Part shown: piece after piece, positions 11,601 to 27,399 of the stretch
How positions within the stretch are numbered: position 1 is the first letter of the stretch
Layout of the letters: every line of letters begins with the position of its first letter
The notes under the pieces: model-generated
Databases searched by the model: none
What the model was told of the DNA's origin: nothing
The model's input: only the letters and a program-made list of their open reading frames with translations
Assembly: GCA_036897095.1 (NCBI GenBank)
Contig: JAYMSP010000118.1
Coordinates: 1-64,000 of the forward strand
Direction of reading: 5' to 3'
Source of the DNA: Plantago elongata
Taxonomy: Eukaryota > Streptophyta > Magnoliopsida > Lamiales > Plantaginaceae
Length of the DNA: 64,000 nucleotides
Translations under genes and position numbers: made by a program

Positions 11601-14600
11601 GAGACGCAAGTCCTGTTACTCTCATGCTAGCAGATTGTCAGCATTTTAGCATATTGTGAAGGCCCAAGTATCTGTGTAAATAAACAGCAATTCTGATGAT
11701 TTTCAATGCTGCAAAGCCGAATTTAAAATATATAATATCTTTCTGCATTAGTTTTTGCTGCATTTCATTGTCCTTGTTCGTGTTATTTGCTACATACTTG
11801 CTTTCATAACATCATATCAATTTGCAGATGTCCGTCTGTCTTAGATGAAGTCATTTATTAGAACTATCATACTGTTTTAGCTAATGGTCAGCATGAAATA
11901 ATTTATTTGTCATCATCAAACTCTGGTATAATTTGATTTTTTTCTTTCCCAACAGTTCAACGACCTTCAAGATTGTTATTTGCAAAAACGAAGATATTGG
12001 GCAAAAGTAGCACCAGAACAGAAGGATAGAAGTTCACATGGTTTAAGAAGAGAAGGTTACACTGACGGGCTTGATGATTTTCAGTCTGTACTGTCTACAT
12101 TCACACGATACAGGTATACACTGTGGTGAAATATGAATCTCCCTCACTTCAATGCAGATCACTTTTTAGTAATAGAAATTTGTTGGTGAATCAGTCGGTT
12201 GCGGGTGGTTGCTGAACTTAGACATGGAGATTTGTTTCACACGGCTAATATTGTATCAAGGTAAGTGAAATTTGCTCTATACTTGCACAGGCTTAATCTA
12301 TTGCTAGATAATTTAGAATTCAACTCATTCTAAATATTGGAGATTACGAAGCACTTGTTTGAATTTCCAGCACTGGGAAGAGTCTGCACACCTTTTCTCA
12401 ATGTTCTTGTACTACTAACTTGCTTGGGCTGGTCAATGTACAAAATTTTTATGATGTGTTTCTGTCATGAGACGGCCATTAAATTCCACCAATGTTCAAG
12501 TGACATCTTTGAAATAATAGGATACTTTGATTTGCTACTTGCTATTTGATCAGAACTCTAATTCTGTAATCGCTGAACAATCCTGTAATTTTCACCATGA
12601 TTTGTTGGAGTCTTGAACTCTTGAGATTAGTATACTTGTGGGTTTCAATATGATCTTGTACTTGAGCATACCTATTAGTGTTTGTCTGCTATGCTAAAAT
12701 AGAGCCAATTCTCTCTTGCAGTATAGAATTTGACCGAGATGATGAATTGTTTGCTACAGCTGGAGTATCACGGCGTATTAAGATTTTTGAGTTTTCATCT
12801 GTAAGTGCTTGGATAATTTCTTGTGATATTGATTTTTTTGTTCGTAATTCCTCAGTATAGGATACACCACTCAGAGACCAATGTGAATTGGTAATATTAG
12901 TGGAGTTGGCAGTGTAATTTGGCACTACTACCTCATCCTCAGATCCTTTTCCACTTGCATTGGTTTCTAAAAAAAATCTGTTTATTGGTTTCCAGGTGGT
13001 CAATGAACCAGCTGATGCACAATGCCCTATTGCGGAAATGTCGACACGTTCAAAACTCAGCTGTTTAAGTTGGAATAAATACACTAAAAACCACATTGCT
13101 AGCAGTGACTATGAAGGCATAGTAACTGTCTGGGATGTGACTACCCGCCAGGTACCATCATCATGGGTCAATCGCTTAAAGTTTCCAATCTTAGTCTTCC
13201 AGATTGAAGTTACACTTATTTGGAACTCCCCTAAAATATCATGTGTGCACTGTTATAGAGTGTGATGGAGTATGAGGAGCATGAAAAACGAGCTTGGAGT
13301 GTTGACTTCTCGCGCACTGAACCTTCAATGCTTGTATCTGGGAGTGATGATTGCAAGGTATTAATCACTAATTGACAAAACAGTCTGATTCCAAACTGAG
13401 TCTGAAATGTACTGTTAATTTGAAATAGAGATGTATTGAGCATAATGAGTGCTGTGAGGAAATAAATTGGCATTTCAGCTTTGGAAGTTTCCTATTTAGA
13501 TGTCTCAGGATCTGTGATCCTCATTCTGGAAGATTATCCAGGTTCTAAATTCTGTGCCTAATATGTGTTTTGGGACCCTATGGGTTAGTAATAGTTTACT
13601 GTAGTTTCACGTCAAAGTCAAATCAGTGGAACGTGACAATTGTATGAATATGGGCTCCATTAGATCATATATGGTGAAAAATCTTCGTATTACTATGTTT
13701 GTTGGTACTTTGAAGCAGAATTAGTAATGAAATTTCAATTGTTGAGCAGGTGAAAGTATGGTGCACAAATCAGGAGGCTAGTGTACTTAATATTGACATG
13801 AAGGCAAATATATGTTCAGTCAAGTATAACCCTGGATCAAGCGTGCATGTAGCGGTGAGCTTATTAATTTCGTTTGCAACTTAATTATTTCTTTAGTATG
13901 CTAGCCGGGTCACATAACTGACATCAGGGGGCCATTTCTGTTGCAGGTGGGTTCTGCAGATCATCATATTCATTACTATGACTTGAGAAATATTAGTCAA
14001 CCATTGCATATTTTCAATGGGCACAGAAAGGCTGTATCTTATGTGAAGTTTCTGTCCAACACTGAACTCGCTTCTGCATCTACAGACAGTACATTACGCC
14101 TTTGGGACGTTAACCAAAATGTTCCAGTAAGTTATTATTATACTTTTTTTTTAAGGCATAAAGCTTGTCAGCATCTATAATCGGCTTCATAATCACTATT
14201 CTTGTGTGTTTCTGGACATGTTAAAGTGGGATTTTTTGCCAGCTGATTGAATGAGATTTATCTCGACTGCTGACAGAATACCATACATCATTCAAAAGGT
14301 TGCATGCTAGTTTGTAGACGATAATTAGGTTGTGTTTAGCTCATCACATGAATGGATTTTCCTAAAAATGATTGAATTTTCGTTATCTAGACAATTGTTA
14401 CTGCTGTAAGTTGTGGGTTTCAAGTATTTCTGAAAACCCCATGTGTTGAAATTGTGATGATTGGTTCTATTGTATTCTTTCATCCCGACTGTAAGATTCA
14501 ATGTCAAACTGTTTAAAGACTGATTTGCAGCGCTTTACTTTTTTTGCTGCAGCAACGTATATTCAGAGGACATACAAATGAAAAGAATTTTGTTGGCTTG

Positions 14601-14951
14601 ACGGTCAATAGTGAGTACATTGCCTGTGGCAGCGAAACAAACGAAGTTTTTGTGTATCACAAGGTACGTGGTACCTGTCCTGTTTAATAATAGCGAACCT
14701 TGCAATGTGATCCTTTGCTCCAGTTGCATGTCTCACCGAATTATGTCAGATGATAATGCTTGATGAATTTGGTGTTGTTGTAGGCAATATCTAAACCAGC
14801 AGCATGGCACAGATTCAGTTCTGAGACAGATGAAGCAGATGAAGATGCTGGATCGTACTTCATTAGTGCAGTGTGTTGGAAAAGTGATACTCCGACTATG
14901 CTTACAGCAAACAGTCAAGGGACCATAAAAGTTCTTGTTCTTGCTCCTTGA
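8653..14951 (+). CDS. COP1: COP1 E3 ubiquitin ligase (RING, coiled coil, WD40)
   Basis: Thirteen exons: 8653-8994, 9936-10013, 10540-10695, 11207-11566, 11956-12113, 12195-12260, 12722-12800, 12996-13151, 13259-13357, 13750-13854, 13947-14126, 14553-14663, 14784-14951. They total 2058 nt and 685 residues (Arabidopsis COP1 is 675). A C3HC4 RING is complete (Cys60, 63, 75, His77, Cys80, 83, 94, 97). A coiled coil follows at about 135-210, then a basic segment (RKRRVHAQ) in the usual nuclear-signal position, then seven WD40 repeats from about residue 380 with motifs such as [11 protein letters not shown] and [14 protein letters not shown]1 works with SPA proteins and CUL4-DDB1 to degrade HY5 and other light-signalling factors in darkness. 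The start is the first ATG of the leader and gives the expected N-terminus. No disruption was seen. Confidence 0.98.
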
Positions 14952-17238
14952 TCCCTCATAAGGCCCAGTATCTATCTAGCTATAAGGTATGGAAAACAAA
15001 ACGGTAGGAGCTAAGCTTTAAAACCAAAGGTAAAACCGTAAAACTTAAAGATGGTGCCCACTGAGTAGAATTCTGAAATGTTAAGGGTGTTTCAGCAATC
15101 TGTGATTGGCCATTGTTACCTTGCTAGCACCAGTCTCCAGATGGTAAAATAGAAGCTGTGTGAATTCGAGGTTTGTTATTTTCAGTCTTGAATCTAGGAA
15201 GAAGGGTATTTTACTGAGATGTAGATACACAAACAGACTGTCATTGTCACTGTTTATATTCCACTTATATATATGCTACTAACATCTTGAATTGGAGAAA
15301 AAGAAGTGTTCTTAATTATGCTTGCAGTGGTGTAAATGGAAAAGAACTGTCACTGTTAATCTGTTTACCTTGATATTCAGCAAACATGATAAATTGAGAT
15401 GCCCAGAACTAAAGTACCTAGTAGTAATCCAAATCAAAATGGAGGAAAGTTTATGACTTGATGTATGCTTGTGGCAAGGGAACGGGCAACACCGAGTTGA
15501 AGAAAACCTAAAACCCCGTTGATCGATTAATTGTCGATGGCAGTATCCGAGCTCCATCTAGTCTGGGAGCTATCGGTTGCTTATTTAAAGAGGGCTAGGG
15601 TGTGAGATTGGATTCGGGGATTCACCAAACTAATATTGTATTTTCCATGGCAAATAGAGAGATGTGGGAGTGATCAAGTTGGAACATGCTGTACCAGTGT
15701 ACTTAATTTACAACTTGAGGGATTGATAAATGTTTTTCTTTCCGAATTTCAATGTATCATTAGATTTCAGCTTCATGATTTTTTTATAAAAAAGTCGTTA
15801 CGTCTAACTTTTTAAACAAGTTAGCTGGTTTGACAAACTAATCAAGTTAACTTGTTAGAAAAAAAAAAAACTACATGTTCAGCTACCAGGTACCTTTTCA
15901 AGTATCTAATGAAAATCAAATACCATCTACCTTTTCAGCTAGTTTTGTTGAACAAAACTTTATATTGCGTATTTTGTTCTGTGTTTATATCAAATTTATC
16001 TTCTCAATCCATAAAATACCAAAACGGGACTATATTTAATACTTCTCCCATTCTATTTCACTCTTAAACATTATTTTTTATGATTATTTTGAAAAAGTGA
16101 ATATTGAATTGAAAAAGGTACTAAGAAGCTATATAGTTAGTACTAAAAAAGGAGTATGGGAGATAATGAAATTAGTGAATTAAAATTTTTATTCCTTTAA
16201 AAATCATGTTATGTTGATGGGATAAAATAAAATAATTTACCATATTAACTAACGGATGGAGTAATTCGTAAAACTAAATGAAACCAGAAAGGCCTAACCA
16301 CTATGAGATATATTGTATATCTAGAGTGAAGATTTAGGATCCATGCTCCCTAAATAATAAATGTTTGTTTAATTATGAACTTAAATTTTTACGAAATATA
16401 GTCCCTGTTTTTTTTAATTTAAAATAATTTTAGTTCAGTTCAATTTTTATTCAGTTCAGTTTCGTTTCATTCAGTTCAGTTTAACTAGCTAGGTTTAGTT
16501 ATAATTTATATTTTACTTTACTCAATTCAATAAATTTCAGTTGAAGAAAATAAAATTTTAAAATGTTTGATTTTATAGCAAGCACAATACAGTAAAAACT
16601 CCATGCAATCATATCATCGGAACTGTAAAAAAATATTTTTATAGAGAATTTATTCCTAAGTAGAGGTTTGTACTAAATATATATATATTTTTTCATAATA
16701 ATATAATATGCATAACTTAAAATTTTTATCGATTAAATAAAATTACTAAATACTAATTTGACAAATTAAAAATGACTTTTGTCCAACAATAAGGTTCACA
16801 TATATATAAACTACTACTTAAACAGAAGTTAAAAGATAAGCTTACCAATCAAAAGTTCAAATTACTATCACAAACAACTTTAGATAAGTATTTTACATCT
16901 TAAATTTCATAATGAAAATTATATATATGTATAAATATTATTGAATATTATGTCATTTATTGCTATAAGAAGGTATAATTATTTAAGGAGGGACCGAAGA
17001 AAGTAATGTAATATGATAATGTAGAGTTTATTCTTATATATAACTGATATTAAATTTTAAATTGAGATCGAAATTTTTTTATGATTATAAAAAATGTACT
17101 CATTTATAAAGTTGGGAGTTTTTAGTATATTTTTGTTATGATGATGGACTGGAAGCCCAATTTGAGTCTACAAGTGTACATGGTGGCCCCTTTGTGTGGA
17201 GAAACGCAGCCCAAAACTGTAAACGTGCGTGGTAGAAT
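14952..17238. other. Intergenic region between COP1 and CLMP1
   Basis: COP1 3' untranslated sequence probably covers the first several hundred bases. The rest is very AT-rich, includes one candidate Stowaway MITE (separate entry), and has no supported gene. Confidence 0.6.
16042..16261. mobile_element. Candidate Stowaway-like MITE (degenerate)
   Basis: The right end (AACGGATGGAG followed by TA) matches the conserved Stowaway terminus. About 220 bp to the left, TA is followed by CTTCTCCCATTC, a plausible degenerate opposite end. The interior is AT-rich and non-coding. The left end is a weak match, so the boundary is tentative. Confidence 0.45.
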
Positions 17239-17452
17239 GTGGACCCATTAAAGGATATTCAAAAACAGAAAGCTTCTAATCTGATTTATTTCTATCATCT
17301 AGGGTTTCACTATCTAAGCTCACTTCCCAAAACCCTCACACCTACCAATTTCACTCCCATTTCCCCCAAATTCATCATCACCACCAACACTTTCCGCTTC
17401 ATTTCACCTCAACAATCGATCTCAAGGAAAATTCTTCCTCAATTCCATAACT

Positions 17453-17568
17453 GTAAGTTTTATCTGTTTTTAACCTCATTTTCAGCTATTGAATTTATTG
17501 TTTTGCTTATTGAACACATATTAGCTTATTGAATTCATTGTTGTTCAACATAATATAGTTTCAATTAG
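17453..17568 (+). other. Probable intron in the CLMP1 5' leader
   Basis: A GTAAGT donor at 17453 and an AATTAG acceptor ending at 17568 bracket a T-rich stretch just upstream of the CLMP1 ATG. The leader before it is CA-rich. The intron is inferred from sequence only. Confidence 0.55.
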
Positions 17569-17580
17569 GCAAATTGGTAT

Positions 17581-19887
17581 ATGGGGAAGTCTGGGGGCAA
17601 GAAAAAGAAGGGTACTGCTAACCTAAATCAGAATCAGAATCAAAATCAGGTCTCAACTCCAAATGTTAATGACCACAAACCACCCGTTGCTAACGGTGCT
17701 GTTAATTTGGACACTGCGGTTTTTTTGAAACGAGCTCATGAGCTCAAGGAAGAGGGTAACCGGAAGTTTCAGCTTAAGGAATATGCTGCTGCTCTTCTGC
17801 AGTACGAGAATGCGCTTAAGCTTACCCCCAAAATGCACCCGGATAGAGCCGTCTTTCACAGCAATCGAGCGGCTTGTTTGATGCAAATGAAGCCGATTGA
17901 TTACGAGGCTGTGATATCGGAGTGTACGATGGCGCTTCAGGTGCAGCCGCAGTATGTTCGAGCACTGCTGAGGAGGGCTCGTGCGCTTGAGGCGATTGGG
18001 AAGTATGAGATGGCGCTGCAGGATGTGCAGTTGTTGTTGATTGCTGATCCGAATCATAGTGATGCTTTGGATATTACGGCGCGGTTGAGGATGTTGCTTG
18101 GGCCGAGGCAAGATGCTCAACAGGACCTTCAGAGTCGCCCGTCTCCGGCAGCTCTTGGGGCGTCTGCTGTTCGTGGGGCGCCAATTGCGGGGCTTGGGCC
18201 TTGTTTGCCGGCTAGACCGGTACCTAAGAAGCCAGGGTCTTCGGCAGTTGGACCAACTGTTGCACCGAATAAGGCGGAAAAACTTTATCCGATTCCCCCA
18301 GCAAAAAGTGATCCTGAGGCGAAGAACCAATTGCCCAAAGTTTCCTTGAAGCCTGCTAATGGTCCTTCAAGGCCTATTAAGGATAGCCAGAAGGAACTGT
18401 CTGATGTCCATCCTATTCATGCTATGGAGGCAAAAATACAGTACAGACCGTTGAAGCTTGTTTATGACCATGATATACGTCTTGGACAGATGCCAGTGAA
18501 TTGCAATTTCAAGGTGTTGAGAGAGGTAGTGAACAAACGTTTTCCAATGTCAAAAGCTGTGTTGATCAAGTATAAGGATAGTGATGGTGACTTGGTCACA
18601 ATAACATGCACGCCTGAACTCAGGATGGCAGAGTCTTGTGTTGACAACCTTACTCCAAAGGACCCTGATGCAGAGAAGGGAGATTCCATTGGTTTGCTGA
18701 GGTTACATGTTGTTGAAGTGAGCCCTGAGCAAGAGCCTCCCCTAATTGAAGAGGAGGAAGAGAAGCCTCTTGAGATTGAGACGGCTAAAGCAGATGAGAA
18801 TGTTTCACAGTCTTCTTTGATTGATTCTGTTGCTGAAGCTGTTGATGCTGAGATTGATACTGCTGAGAAAGTTGCTCAGAAGGAGAAAAACGGAGCAATG
18901 GATGATCCCGACTCTAAAGAAGTTGAGATGGATGATTGGTTGTTCGAGTTTGCTCAGCTATTCCGCTCCCATGTTGGAATTGACCCAGATGCACATATTG
19001 ATTTGCATGAGCTTGGGATGGAGTTATGTACCGAAGCTGTTGAGGAAACAGTGACTAGTGAAGAGGCTCAAAACCTTTTCGACAAGGCTGCTCTGAAGTT
19101 TCAAGAGGTAGCTGCTCTTGCTTTCTTCAACTGGGGAAATGTTCACATGTGTGCAGCAAGGAAAAGAATTCCCATTGATGAATCAGCTGCGAAAGAGTTG
19201 ATGACTGAGCAGCTTCAAACGGCCTATGATTGGGTGAGGGAGAAATACACTCTGGCTAGAGAGAAATATGAGGAGGCTTTAGTTATCAAACCAGATTTTT
19301 ATGAAGGATTGTTGGCACTTGGGCAGCAGCAATTTGAAATGGCAAAACTACATTGGTCATATGTACTAGCTAAGAAAGAGGACCTGTCAAAATGGGATCC
19401 TAATGAGACAATTAGTCTTTTTGACAGTGCGGAGGAGAAAATGAAAGCAGCAACTGAGATGTGGGAGAAGCTAGAGGAGCAAAGAGCCAATGAATTGAAA
19501 GATCCCAATGCAAAAAAGGATGAGCTCTCAAAGAGAAGGAAGAAACAGGGTAGTGGTGCCGAAGGTGATACATCAGGTGTAAAGGGTGGTCAACCAGAAA
19601 TTTCACCTGAGGAAGCAGCAGAACAAGCTGCAGTTATGAGATCTCAAATTCATCTGTTCTGGGGTAATATGCTTTTTGAGAGATCTCAAGTTGAATGCAA
19701 GTTAGGTTTGCCTGGTTGGAATAAAAATCTGGACGTGGCTGTGGAGCGTTTTAAACTTGCAGGTGCATCTGAAACAGACATTTCGACAGTCCTTAAGAAT
19801 CACTGCTCTAATGAAGAAGCATCAAATGGAGATGAGAAGAAGGCTGAGAATCTGAAAGATAATGTGGTTGACAAAGAAGATGCCTAG
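17581..19887 (+). CDS. CLMP1: TPR-PB1 protein CLUMPED CHLOROPLASTS 1 / PHOX2 type
   Basis: A single uninterrupted 768-residue frame. The N-terminus MGKSGGKKKKG matches the family. Three TPRs lie at about 50-165, followed by a conserved linker (SRPSPAALGASA, PIAGLGPCLPAR). A PB1 domain at about 287-355 has a basic start (KLVYDHDIRLGQ) and an acidic loop (KYKDSDGDLVTI). An acidic segment and C-terminal TPR-like helices follow (WLFEFAQLFRSHVGIDPDAHIDL, then ALAFFNWGNVHMCAARKR). This order defines the plant Phox1-4 group; CLMP1 is needed to separate and distribute chloroplasts, and TPR-PB1 proteins can bind HSP70/HSP90. The C-terminus is Lys/Glu-rich. The linker match favours CLMP1/PHOX2 over its paralogues. 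A 678-nt antisense frame inside it is a shadow. Confidence 0.94.
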   Translation: MGKSGGKKKKGTANLNQNQNQNQVSTPNVNDHKPPVANGAVNLDTAVFLKRAHELKEEGNRKFQLKEYAAALLQYENALKLTPKMHPDRAVFHSNRAACLMQMKPIDYEAVISECTMALQVQPQYVRALLRRARALEAIGKYEMALQDVQLLLIADPNHSDALDITARLRMLLGPRQDAQQDLQSRPSPAALGASAVRGAPIAGLGPCLPARPVPKKPGSSAVGPTVAPNKAEKLYPIPPAKSDPEAKNQLPKVSLKPANGPSRPIKDSQKELSDVHPIHAMEAKIQYRPLKLVYDHDIRLGQMPVNCNFKVLREVVNKRFPMSKAVLIKYKDSDGDLVTITCTPELRMAESCVDNLTPKDPDAEKGDSIGLLRLHVVEVSPEQEPPLIEEEEEKPLEIETAKADENVSQSSLIDSVAEAVDAEIDTAEKVAQKEKNGAMDDPDSKEVEMDDWLFEFAQLFRSHVGIDPDAHIDLHELGMELCTEAVEETVTSEEAQNLFDKAALKFQEVAALAFFNWGNVHMCAARKRIPIDESAAKELMTEQLQTAYDWVREKYTLAREKYEEALVIKPDFYEGLLALGQQQFEMAKLHWSYVLAKKEDLSKWDPNETISLFDSAEEKMKAATEMWEKLEEQRANELKDPNAKKDELSKRRKKQGSGAEGDTSGVKGGQPEISPEEAAEQAAVMRSQIHLFWGNMLFERSQVECKLGLPGWNKNLDVAVERFKLAGASETDISTVLKNHCSNEEASNGDEKKAENLKDNVVDKEDA

Positions 19888-22367
19888 AACTTTATGCTGG
19901 ATTATGGGTGCAACTATTAATGCTGTATTTGGAGAATCATTCATCTTCTTGCCCGTCTATCTGTTCGAGCTTCTGGATAGGATGGGATCACAAGAGGTCT
20001 ACTGCTTTGCTGGAGGTAGGAATACAAATTATGTTTTGCCTTGGGGAGACCTGTTCTCTAATCTAGAATCAATTACTTGGAAATTTTCTACCATGTCCCA
20101 AAATCGCTTAGAGTTTTCAGCTGACCCTCCTAGGTTGCATTGATTTGAAAACAAAAATTTTGGGTCACCTTTTTCTTTCTTTCTTTTCTTCCTCTTTCTG
20201 TTTGTTTCTTTTTTTTCTTTTTGAAATGATTGGGTTCGTTGGCCGAACGATTAGAAGATCCCATGAGAGTCATAGATTGATGATGTGTAATGTTCTTTTT
20301 CTTAAGATATGTTCCTTGGGGAAAACATTTTGATTTTATGGTTTCTTGTACCATGACATCATTTTAGTACATTGATTTCTACCTTGGAAGTTGATGAACT
20401 TGAGAGCCTTGCAAATTTTCATTGTTCCTTGAAAGAGTATGAAGCAATTTTGACGCGATCAGGAAGTTGGTTTCAGTTGCTAAATGGTTTGATCATGAAA
20501 TGAATATTAGTTCTCTTGTAATACTAGCCAACTTGAAATTCAATTTTACTAGGCCCATCCAATATTTCAGATATATATATTCTTCTGATTGATATGTACT
20601 GTATTCATTCATCTTTATCTCTTACGGTGTAGTTACATAACCTAACTGGGGAATTGAGGCTAATGTGGTTTCTTCATGATGATTTACAAGTATGTCTTGT
20701 ACAGTAAAGACTTGATTTCTGTGAATAATAGGAAGATCACATCACATTAGTATAAATAAGGTGAGTGTGTCGTAAAATTGGGGTTGGAGGGATTATCATT
20801 TGTATTAGGAAAGTATCTGACTCTTACAATAAATTTAGCTTTTCTTTTTGGATCTTGAGTTTATATGTTTAGTGCCTGTTTGCAAAAACTTAGGGTAAGT
20901 GATTAAGTAGAGCATTGAGTAAACGTGGTTGATGTTTGCAAAAAGTGCTGAAATATAGAGGTTCTGAACGATATTTTGGGACTCACTTAGTTAGCTACTT
21001 AATCAGTCTGTTTTAGATTATGGTGAAGGTTTTAAATTTTCTGGAGGTTCAGCCACAAAAAAATCAGTTTGTTCCAGCTTTCTGACTGAGATTGCAATGC
21101 ACGATTAGGACTGGATTCGATGTAGAGCTTGATTAGTATCAAGACTGTTTGGCTTGACAGAATAACAACTGTCATGGATATTTATGGTCTTTAGATTGTA
21201 TAATTGTGTATCTCTAACAATGGCTTAAGTTGCTCATTTTTGAGGCGCGTGTAATTTATAGAGCTTAACTAATGTTTGTTTAGAGTTTGTTTCGTTTGAA
21301 TATAGATACGGTGACTAACTATTGTGACAGCTGAATCATAATAGAGGGAGTTGGATTGTTAAGAGTGACATGTTTACTGATAATTTTCTTTCGTTTTCAT
21401 CTTGACTTTCTAATTTAAGCTAAATTGTCAGTCCCTGGATACGTCAATCTAGTGATTCAGATGTACTTTTGGCAAAGTAAAAGCTAAGCTGCCTGTTGCT
21501 TGGAACTTTCTTCGGCAATTTCATCTTCTGATCCAAATTGCAAGCCAAGGTTCATGAACCGTGCATGTCATTTTCAACTGCAACTAGTTCTAAATTTCTA
21601 ATGCTTGTTGCTTGCCTTTATTTTCCACACATTCGCAATTCACAAGTGGGACTTTTCCTGTAGATCTTCATTTCTTGAGTTTGTTGCGTCCTCAAGTCTG
21701 TCTACCAAAACTCCCCTCTTTCCTGAGTTTATATGATTCTCGATTTGAGGAGAGGAAGTATCAAACTGTCAGAAGGCGGAGGGTGTGGGTGGTCGGGTTG
21801 GGTGGGCATGGGCGGCTTCTTTGCACATAAATCTTTTTCCTTGTTTGTAGAGTGTTGTAAAGTAGGTACCAAATTTCCTAATGCTACCATTATTTTCCTG
21901 CTAGGGTCTAGGGAGTAAGTGGACATTGTACTATTTAAAACATGTCAAATCTTTTCACTTGACCTAACAATTGAACTGATAGACTTGCTTGACTAAGATG
22001 TCCCTTGGATTTTAGTCCATAAGAGCTTCTTGTTCGATTGTAATAGGAGAGATTGCAAATCAGAGTTTTAACTTCAATCATTTACAACCATGCACCATAT
22101 ATGAGTGCCAATTATGCAAAATAACACATTACTACCTGTGAATGTGATTAACAATCTCAACAAAATCATTTGCACATGAAGGAAAAAGGGTAACAATCTC
22201 AACAAACAAAACATTTTATTACTTGAACTGTTGAACATTGCAAGATTATTTTTACACCCACACAGCATTATATGCTTATTCCTATCATGAAAAAAATGAT
22301 CAACTTGCATGGTAGAAGGTACTCCTATGAAATTATGCATTGATATAGTAAGAATATATGTTAAATA
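19888..22367. other. Convergent intergenic region CLMP1 / ACC oxidase
   Basis: This holds the CLMP1 3' untranslated region with a polypyrimidine tract at 20168-20222, and then the ACC oxidase 3' side below 22367. The middle has only short frames without recognisable protein similarity and no clear transposon ends. No gene is supported. Confidence 0.6.
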
Positions 22368-25453
<3,086 letters not shown>

Positions 25454-25695
25454 TGTGAAGATATGCAATTTAGAGAATCAAAGAAATAAGAAAAAGAGAA
25501 GATGCCAATATGATTCGAACACTTGACCTCTTTTGTTTTATACTTATACTTTACACATTATTACTTGTACATTTCGGTTGAAATTAGTTGGACTAGACAA
25601 CTCTATATATTGAGCTTCTCTCTGTATATTACTTACTTTTCCAGTTCATTTTGTTTGATTCAATACAAAATATGCTACAAATTCTGTAGTTAACA
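25454..25695 (+). repeat. 5' LTR of the copia element
   Basis: Left copy of the 242-bp LTR, TGTGAAGATATG...GTAGTTAACA, directly followed by the primer-binding site. Confidence 0.92.
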
Positions 25696-27399
25696 TGGTA
25701 TCATCACGCCAGTAAAATCACAATCGAAAAATCGTTTCCGCATTCTATACAACAATTTGCTCCGATTGTTTGTTATGTTTGACTCAATCAACTCCGATTG
25801 AATTTACTCTGTGTTTGTTTGTCGTCAATTTGATATTTCTCAACCGTTTCTTGCAATGGACACCGTCAACAATAGAACTTCTGAAGGTGTTAATCAAGTT
25901 CCTCGTAGGAGTTTTCTAGACGATTCTTCATCTCCGTACTATATGGTCGAATGATCAGCCTGGCATTTGCACTCGTATTGGATCCTTTGGTTGGAGCTAA
26001 TTATCCTTCATGGAGTAAGGCAATGTTAATGGCGTTATCAGTAAAGAACAAGGTGAAGTTTGTTGATGGATCGATTCATCAACCGTCTGAGGTAGATACT
26101 CCACAACTCTTTGAATCTCGGTCTCGAGTTAACAATCTTGTGTTAGGTTGGGTTTTCAATTCATGTTCCACTGAAATTCGTAGTTGTGCTTTATCTTTTA
26201 CTGTGGCTTATGAATTGTGGGATGAATTGAAAATGCGTTTTAGTAAAACTAATGGTTCGAGAGTTTTTCACCTAGAAAAGGCATTGATGAATATGCGTCA
26301 AGTCTATTTCTGCATATTATGCCACGTTCAAATCAATATGGGATGAGTTTATTGCTAATCGTCCTGTTTCAAGATGTACTTGTGGTGGTAGTGTTGATTT
26401 GATTGCTCAGTAGCAGTCTGGTGGTGTTGTAAAGTTTTTAGTTGGCTTAAATTAGTCATATCCTCCAATTCATAGTCAGATAATGATGCAAACTCCAATT
26501 CCTAGCTTGGTTAGAGTTTATTCTGTGTTAAGTGAGGAAGAAGGATAGAGAAGTCTACAGAATGCTAATGTTACTACAGGTCAAGAAGTTATGGCTATGT
26601 GCACTCAGAATAATGGAAATTTTGTTCAGCATAATGGTTTGTCTCAAGAGGTTGTGGCTTGTTTAGCCAAGAATGATTTCTATAAAGGCAACAACAAGGA
26701 GAAAACAAGGCATGAATGTATTCATTGTGGAATATCTGGGCATACTGTTAAGACTTGCTACCAAATTATTGGCTATCCTCCAGGTTGGCAAGGTCCAGAA
26801 GGGAACATAAAGAGTGAGGCTACTATGAGCACACCCTCACATGCTCATGCTGCTATTGCAAACAACAAGTTTCAAGATGATATGAGTCCTGAATTATATG
26901 CTAAGTTCTTGAAGTTTACTTCAGGCCCAATTAGCTACTCAATATTCACCTACAGGACATGCAGCTGCACTAGCTATCACTGATGTTCCTGCATTAACTG
27001 CTTCTTCAGCTTATGCTTTATCTTGCATGCCTGATTATGTTGTTAGTAATGTTAAAAATGCTAAATGGGTACTCGACACTGGTGCAACTGATCATATGGT
27101 GTGCACTGATTCTTATTTTACTTCAAACATAAGAAATATTCATATTGACATATCTTTACCTACAGGTGATAGCATTATAGCAACTAAATTTGGTGATATT
27201 CAATTTTATGATCTTATTAAACTGCATGATGTTCTTTATGTACCAAAATTCGCATTTAATCTTGTGCGTGTAAGAAATTTAGCTGGTACATAACATCTAG
27301 ATAGTCACTTTTCAACTAACCATTGTGATTTGTATGATCAGGTAACCAAAGAAAGGATTGGTTATGCTAAACTCACTGATGGACTTTATCAGTTACAAG

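Noticed and set aside
11126-11659. 177-codon plus-strand frame as a separate gene
   Set aside because: Its middle (11207-11566) is COP1 exon 4; the ends are intron read-through.
17653-18330. 225-codon minus-strand frame rich in Arg
   Set aside because: It is a shadow of the well-supported CLMP1 coding sequence on the other strand.
21612-21926. Overlapping short frames with Gly/Trp-rich text between CLMP1 and ACO
   Set aside because: No domain, no conserved start and no neighbouring exon. Probably chance frames in a less AT-rich patch.
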